Assembly (NCBI RefSeq): GCF_963678635.1
Contig: NC_087064.1
Location: 4,066,411 to 4,130,410 of the forward strand
DNA: 64,000 nucleotides
Direction of reading: 5' to 3'
Source: Symsagittifera roscoffensis
Lineage: Eukaryota; Xenacoelomorpha; Acoela; Convolutidae
The notes beneath the pieces are model-generated. The model saw only the letters and a list, made by a program, of their open reading frames with translations. It was not told the DNA's origin and searched no databases. Position 1 is the first letter of the stretch; the number at the start of each line of letters is the position of its first letter. Positions 58,130-64,000 of the stretch are shown here, piece after piece. A program made the translations under genes and the position numbers.

Positions 58130-58320
58130 TAACGAACTGCCACCCCTATGAAAAAAAATTCAGTGGTTAAGCATATGTTAATTTTGTACGTAGTAAATAC
58201 TATCCCCCCTTTCGCAAAAAGGGGGAATAGTTGAAGAAATCCCTTGGATCTACTTAACAATCTCTCCCCCCCCTTATGTATCTACTAAAGAATCTCCACC
58301 CCTGTAAACAGAAACAGTAA
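58130..58320. mobile_element. Two abutting GGATC-type MITE fragments
   Basis: gtaactagttaacgaactgc...gggggaatagttgaagaaat is followed at once by ggatctacttaacaatctct...ctactaaagaatctccaccc. Both halves match parts of the GGATC-ended family. The boundaries are approximate. Confidence 0.5.
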
Positions 58321-58961
58321 ATTCGCACCCTGTCAGAACCCTGTCACTCTGAAAATATTGGCTGAAATTTTTGATGTTAATGTCGCATGGGTCAAAACTT
58401 ATTTCGGTTTCAAGTTTTCAAATTATTTTTTTTCTTTGTTTTTTAGCTTCAAATAAAAGATTTGATTGACTGCAAAAATTTCTTTCGCTTGGCGTGAAAA
58501 GTTTTCACAAAATTGATTGCATTTGATATTTTTTGCGCGGTTCTGATGTACCGAGCCTTTTGAACTGGTTTGGCAATCGATATTTTTTCGTATCCGTGTT
58601 TTTTTATTTCATTATCAATCCAAAGTTTTTGCCAATTGTTGGAGACATGTTTACGTGAATATTTAAAGTTTTGTTTTCAAAATCTCATGTAGTCTTGAAA
58701 AAGCTTCATTACACTAAAATAAAAACACATGATCCTTAAATTTATTGATGTCAGGTCTGAGACTGTCCCTGTGAGCAAACATTTTTAGATTGCAGTTTAT
58801 ACCAGGGTCTAGTAGTATATTTTTGAATCAGGTTCTTAGCTTCTGTATCGGTGTTCAAATCTAGTGTTACAGTAATGATTTTCTACTAATGTTCTGTAGT
58901 TCTGTAGTAGAAAAAATTGGCTGCTTGAACACATAATTGATTGTACCTTATGGTTCTTAGA

Positions 58962-60810
58962 TCATCTTTTCTGAACCAAATTTTCGAACAAGGGCCTATT
59001 GTGCTTGAGAAGTAATTTGAACTAAAAAATTTAAAACTAAGTTTCAATTTTACGCGCTTAATGACTTTTAAATTTTTTCGCTTTATTTACGTTTTGCTTT
59101 TACACACAAGATTAATTGATGTGAAATACTTTTTCGCTGCTTCCTCACTGATTTATATAATTTTTAACAAGTTAGGGTTTAAATTAGTAAAAAAAGATGC
59201 TATTTGATCAAATTGTACTCCACGTAATCACAGAGCTGTTAAAACTTTACCACACAACTGATATTGCACTGAAAAGTCGTTTCGAAGGACCCCTGCTTCG
59301 ACCTACTGGTTGCCTAATCACGAGCAGGTCCGACATAGGACTTTCCAGTACAGTATCCGAGCACTGTTTTGAAGTACGTTTGTGTCAGTGCTAATTAGGA
59401 ATCAGATCATAGCAAATCCGAAAAAAGTTTCGAGGCAATTCAAAAAATCAGTTTTCATTAGAAAACTATCAAATTGGGTTACCCAAAAAATTATAGAAGA
59501 AAGCAAGAGATATTTTTCCCTTTTCGCTCTGATTTACACGCTCACAATTTTATAAACAATTCAGACGGCAATTGAAATAAGCATCAAATGTTAAAATCAT
59601 GAAACAAGACATCTAACGAGAGTTTTGCACAACTCGTTATTACGCCAATGTTAATTTTGTATCTAGCAACAACTCTTCCCCCGATTGCAAAGAGGAAAAA
59701 AAGTTGACGAAATCACTCTTTTCGACTACTTTTTCAAAAAAGAGCAGAAATTAATTTCTCCGGATAGTTTTTTTGGATGAAAGGTACATCCCCCCATCCC
59801 CCACTTAAAAATCTACCGTGGAATGCCCCCGTGCATTTGTTAATTCTAAAAATCAATTCTGTATAAACTCTTATGATTCTGGAATTATGCTTTATAAAAC
59901 AAATTTTCGAACAACGGTCTTTTGTGCTTGAGAAGTAATTTGCACTAAAAAGTTTTAAAATAAGTTTCAATTTTACGCGCTGAATGACTTATAAATTTTT
60001 TTTCGCGTTATATTTACGTTTTGCTTTTACACACAAGATTAGTTGAGGTGAAACAAATTTTTTTGCTGTTTCCTCACAGATTTATATAATTTTTTGACAA
60101 GTTACTGTTTAAATTAATATAAGGAAGCAGAAAAAGGCTCTATTTGAACAAAATGTACTCCACGTAACCACAGCGCTGTTAATTTTATCACACAACTGAT
60201 ATTCTACCGAAAAGTCGTTTTGAAATAACCCTACTCCGACCTATTGGTTGCCTAATCACAAGCTGGTCCGACATAGCACTTTCCAGTACAGTATCCGAGC
60301 GCTGGTTTGAAGTAGGTTTGTGTCAGTTCTAATTAGAAATCAAATCATAGCAAATACGAAAAAAGTTTCGAGGCAATTCAATAATTCATTTTTTATTAAA
60401 AAACTATCAAATTAAATTACCCAAAAAATATAGAAGAAAGCAAGTGAGATTTCTCCCTTTTCGCTCTGATTTACACGCTCACAGTTTAATAAACAAATCA
60501 GACGGCAAATGAATTAAGCATGAAGTGTTAAAATCATGAAACAAGACATTTAACGAGAGTTATGCACAACTCGTCATTACGCCGATGTTAACTTTGTACG
60601 TAGTATCGACTCTTCCCCCTTTCGCAAAAAGGGGGGAAAAGTTGAAGAGATCACTTTTTTGACTACTTTTTTCAAAAAATGGCAAAAATTATCTTCTCCG
60701 GATAGTTTTTTTTTGATCAAAGGTACATCCCCCTCTAAGTGACCTACCGTAGAATGCCCCCATGCATGTACTAATTCTTAAAAAAATTCTGTTTTAAAAA
60801 TGCCTTATAC
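58962..60810. repeat. Older tandem duplication, 923-bp period
   Basis: cgaacaagggcctattgtgc at 58985 recurs as cgaacaacggtcttttgtgc at 59908. The similarity runs through acgttttgcttttacacac, tactccacgtaatcacag and cagtacagtatccgagc. It ends in a GGATC-type MITE piece in each unit (about 59655-59830 and 60585-60765). Identity by eye is near 85-90%. The 65-codon frame at 59197-59394 is broken in the second unit, so it is not a gene. Confidence 0.8.
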
Positions 60811-61174
60811 AAATGCTCAATAAATTTGTATTTTTTTTAACATTATTTATGCGGGAATGCTTTTTTTATGCCGTTAATTACCTAGATCAATCTTTTTATT
60901 ATTTTTTCTTTAGTAATACCGTTAATTTCTAACGTATCTAGGCTATATTAAAGTAAACTGATGAAGTGTGGGGGGAAATCGTACGATTGACCTTTTTTTT
61001 GGTTTTAAATGTTAGTTGTTTCTGTGGCACAGAAATATGTGTCAAAATAGGGTCTCTCTGGCACTGCCGGAGAGCAGCGAACATCAATTTGGGCGACCAT
61101 TTTGAGATCAATGAAAACTTAAAAATCCACTCGACCCACGCGATTATCTTAGATCGGCCCTAGGCTATGCATTG

Positions 61175-61252
61175 GACCAAGTTAATATCCTCCCCCTCAA
61201 AGCTGTTTAGCCTCCCCTGAACAGCTTTGAAGGGGAGGATATTAACTTGGTC
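61175..61252. repeat. Near-perfect 78-bp palindrome
   Basis: gaccaagttaatatcctccc on the left pairs with gggaggatattaacttggtc on the right. The stem continues with tcaaagctgtt/gaacagctttga, about 33 bp in all, around a 10-base loop. It is a foldback member of the CCAAGTTAACATCC group. A further half (ggcaggatgttaacttgatt) follows to 61276. Confidence 0.88.
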
Positions 61253-61397
61253 TATTTGGGGACGGGGCAGGATGTTAACTTGATTCTATTTATCTAATCA
61301 GACAAGTTACTGTACGGTCAGGCCAGGTCAATCCATCAAATCCAACTTCTGTATACGGTCAATCTGCAAGGTCAATCCTAATTGGCAAAAGTACGAA

Positions 61398-61552
61398 TGA
61401 TGCCTGTCAGGGAAAGATTGAGAGGGGGGACGCCCCTCTCGCAGGAAATTGACCCCAAGACGACCCAAACGTGTCCTACAAAAAACTCCCCCTTTGGAAC
61501 TATTTTAAGACATCCACTTTTGGCTGAGAAAATCTAGATCCGCCCCTAATGT
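61398..61552. mobile_element. GGCGGAT-family element, decayed
   Basis: The right end aatctagatccgcccct (to about 61552) and internal gacgcccctctcgcagg, ccaaacgtgtcc and ccccctttgg pieces identify the family. The left end is degenerate. Confidence 0.5.
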
Positions 61553-61985
61553 CTAACTGACATTTACTGCGGTCGCCAAAATGGTAAATGAAGCAAAAAT
61601 GGAGCCTCTTTGGTTCAAGCTGTCTATGCGTAAAAGACAGACAACTTGACTGCAATACTCGTAGAAGGAACAGCATTGTTTGCGTTCGTCCTAAACGTGG
61701 ACAAGATGACAGCCTTTATTTTAACTGTTATTTTTAAAAGAATAAAAAGGAAATGACTCTAAGGGGATACAAATATATGACCATAACGACGTTGTTTATC
61801 ACTGTTCCGGATCAAAGCTAACAACCTCCCCCTCCCATTCCCCCTCCTCTACGTGAATACACCAAGTAAAGATCTTCCTCTTCAAATTATTTGGTCTAGC
61901 TGTCAATGCTCGCGGGGTGTTTTTGTTCGTCAAACCAATTCCGACTTTCCAATTAAGAAATAAACGGATTTTTTAAAGTTATTTG

Positions 61986-62195
61986 GGATCTTAACAAATA
62001 CCCTCCCCCTTCAAAAGAAGGATGTGGGGGAGATTGTTTAGTACATTAAATCTGTCTTCGACCAATCAGAATGCAGCAAACTTCGAATTATAAATAGAAC
62101 TCTCTAGAACTAATTTACTGCTTTTATTTAAAGGGGTGGCCTTTTTTGGGTAGGTATTATAGGGGGAGGGGTAATTGTTAAGTAGATTCACCATT
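61986..62195. mobile_element. GGATC-ended MITE
   Basis: It starts gggatcttaacaaataccct and ends ggtaattgttaagtagatt. It contains the ccaatcagaatgcagcaaac and tttactgcttttatt blocks seen in the copies at 24065 and 24520. Confidence 0.65.
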
Positions 62196-62772
62196 TGATT
62201 GCTTTCAATGCCCTCAGCTCAAAAATAAGAAAATCAGAGACGTCTGAAAACCAATCAGAAGGTGCCTTTAAAATATCTCAAGCTAATGCTTAAATGCCTG
62301 CAAACAGTTTTTTATTAATATTTTTTATAAAAAATTTGTGCCTCTAACCATGTTTCTGGGAACTGCAAAATGTCAATTCAAACAATTTGGGATAATTAGT
62401 TCGAATTATATTTCCAGTTTCTATTTTAATGACTAGCGTGGGCGGTGAAATTTTCGACTCACAAATCATTCCAAGTTGTTTTGAGGGGAATATCACTTTA
62501 AAGGTCGCATTTGTGTGTTACGAACTTACATTTTATCCTTTATAATCAAAGCTGAATATGTAAAACTTATACTTAATTTTAAAAATATATGAATATTATA
62601 AATTATTAGAAGTTTATATTTAAAAAATTTTTTCCTGCAAATATGGCAAATTTTTCAAAAAAATTTTGAGAGGAAAAAGCAGAATTATCTGTTCTTAACT
62701 GACCGGACTGAGTTATTTTAGATGAAACGCGAAAAAATTTCTCACGAATTGCAAAATTTTTAACCATTGAAA

Positions 62773-62960
62773 TTGTTGTTCCGCCCACTGATCTTCAGCG
62801 CGTGTCTTTTCTTTCGACGCAAAATCAGGTACCACAAATAATCATCAGAGAAGATGGAGTGGTACATTTCATTAAGACTTTTTCAATTGTTATTTGAACG
62901 ACAGTAAACTATAACAGAACATTCTTAGAAGGTCGAGAAAAACCGGCTTGTAATTTTGCT
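62773..62960 (-). repeat. Family E fragment, reverse orientation
   Basis: gttgttccgcccactg, cgcaaaatcaggtaccac and aaataatcatcagagaag are the reverse of the family's 3' end. The right limit is uncertain. Confidence 0.5.
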
Positions 62961-63454
62961 TTTTGGTCTATATATCAGCAAGAATACTTAAGTCAAGTGA
63001 AAATCGGTTTTATTTTAGCTATGAAAATCTTAGTTTCTCCACAAAAAACGAGTTACTGTTCCAACTCTCGTAACAAAAGTTAAAGAATATTTGTGCTGGG
63101 GGTGAGTTTTTTTTCTTCAGACAAATTTCGACTTTTTAACTAGCCATTTTTGACGTATTTTTTTATCATTCGAAAGCTATTGTTGTATTGGGCTAATATT
63201 TGGAAAGATATTTTACCTGTGATCATTGTTTGTAAAGTTATGAGGGTTTAAAGATAGCCATTTTGGCCAATTTGGGACAGCTGACGCGTTAATGCGAGAT
63301 ATATTTTGCGCTATTAATGCGTAAGCTGAGATTTAATCCCTCACAAAAGTAGTTCCAAATTGGTTCAAGGAAGCTTATATGCCACAATTGATTTGTTAAT
63401 AGGAGCAAAGTCTATCACTTTGTACTTAATATGGCGTGTGGGGGGATGATTTTT

Positions 63455-63646
63455 GGGATCAAGTTAACATCCTCCCCCACCCCTCCCAAACTTGGACCAA
63501 GTCAAGATCCTCCACCCAGCGCTTATTTTAAATAAGTTAAGCGCTGCATGTAAAATGCTCGATTCTGATTGGCTAAAAAAACTTAAAACCAAGTTATCAT
63601 CCTCTCTCTCCCCAACTGTTTTTGAAGGGAGGATGTAAACTTGGTC
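63455..63646. mobile_element. CCAAGTTAACATCC-type MITE nested in family A
   Basis: The left end is gggatcaagttaacatcctc and the right end, inverted, is ggaccaagtttacatcctcc. GATTTT occurs on both sides, within the family A sequence that should be continuous, as expected for a short target duplication. Confidence 0.75.
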
Positions 63647-63692
63647 CGATTTTGCAAAAATCTCAAATTTAAAAAAATATATTTTTTAATTT

Positions 63693-63883
63693 GGATCTCA
63701 GCAATTAAGTGGGTTTTCATTTTCGCGCGTTCGTATTTGTATTACTTACTATTTATATAATACCCACGTAAAAATTTTAAAATATATATATTCTAAAAAA
63801 AATTTTAAGCTATTGAGAATGTGGCCGCCAAAGTTGAATTTCTGAAAATCGAATTAGGGGGGCGGGAATAGTTAATAAGATCC
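63693..63883. mobile_element. GGATC-ended MITE nested in family A
   Basis: It starts ggatctcagcaattaagt and ends gggaatagttaataagatcc. A perfect 8-bp duplication TTTAATTT flanks it (63685-63692 and 63884-63891). Confidence 0.85.
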
Positions 63884-64000
63884 TTTAATTTTTTTACATT
63901 TAATTTTTCATGTTATTTTTTTTCTTTACATTTAATTTTACATGTTATTACTGCTCCATAGACCTTAAAAGTCTGTCGGAACATTCAGGGCCTCGCCCTG

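Larger units (their letters stand above)
31480..64000. other. Repeat-rich region without a supported gene; possible giant 5' intron
   Basis: The first visible ANKRD6-like exon begins with an acceptor in phase 0, so its transcript continues to higher coordinates. I looked on the minus strand for ankyrin-repeat coding sequence (TPLHxAAxxGH type) in these 32.5 kb and saw none. The stretch holds many short DNA transposons, listed separately, two tandem duplications of repeats, and two weak plus-strand exon candidates. Long AT-rich pieces (for example 31500-34000, 35350-38700, 47300-48700, 55000-57500) show nothing I can name. Confidence 0.5.
63055..64000 (+). repeat. 540-bp family A copy interrupted by two nested MITEs, running off the window
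   Basis: It starts gttactgttccaactctcgt and follows the family consensus to gatgattttt at 63454. It resumes after 63646 and again after 63891. It reaches the window end within the cattcagggcctcgccctg block. Confidence 0.78.

Noticed and set aside
59197-59394. 65-codon plus-strand frame starting MLFDQIVLHV.
   Set aside because: The second unit of the 0.92-kb tandem duplication has substitutions and indels that break the frame.

Overview
The window is metazoan nuclear DNA. It is AT-rich, and its genes are cut by GT-AG introns with AATAAA-type poly(A) signals. Most of the sequence is short non-autonomous DNA transposons, some still carrying clean target-site duplications. I could not fix the phylum. 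Three genes can be supported by reading across exons, covering about 6.3 kb of coding sequence in 64 kb.

1-2741 (+): the 3' part of a protein-primed family-B DNA polymerase gene of the Polinton/Maverick-adintovirus type. It is open at the window edge, has no internal stops, and is interrupted by one 174-bp intron that preserves the frame. No other Polinton gene (integrase, ATPase, protease, capsid) is visible.

4258-11690 (-): a four-exon gene for a 273-residue, strongly divergent histone H2A. It has the RAGLxFPV motif, the complete H2A fold core, a partly eroded acidic patch, and a tail of about 150 residues. The tail carries an 11-residue SPK/TPK-type repeat, an acidic block and a lysine-rich C-terminus. 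Its exon phases (0, 1, 0) agree across all three introns. The last intron holds a 1.6-kb mariner-like element whose core is a GC-rich, hairpin-dense segment of about 0.9 kb that I could not identify. Another transposon copy ends about 10 bp from an exon 2 splice donor.

11691-20858: gene-free. It contains copies of a roughly 540-bp interspersed family, a nested hAT-type insertion, a tRNA-derived repeat and a nearly identical 1.48-kb tandem duplication.

20859-31479 (-): the last eight exons (973 residues) of a gene resembling ANKRD6/Diversin/Diego, the ankyrin-coiled-coil adaptor of planar cell polarity and Wnt signalling. The two coiled-coil exons and the Lys-Asp-Trp-Cys segment support the call. 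The ankyrin repeats expected at the N-terminus are not in this window.

31480-64000: no convincing gene. It is probably a giant 5' intron of the ANKRD6-like gene, or intergenic DNA. It is packed with hAT-type MITEs with 8-bp duplications, GGATC/GATCC-ended elements with poly-C/poly-G hairpins, two repeat families ending in GTTCCGAC, and an older 0.92-kb tandem duplication. Two weak plus-strand exon candidates are recorded.
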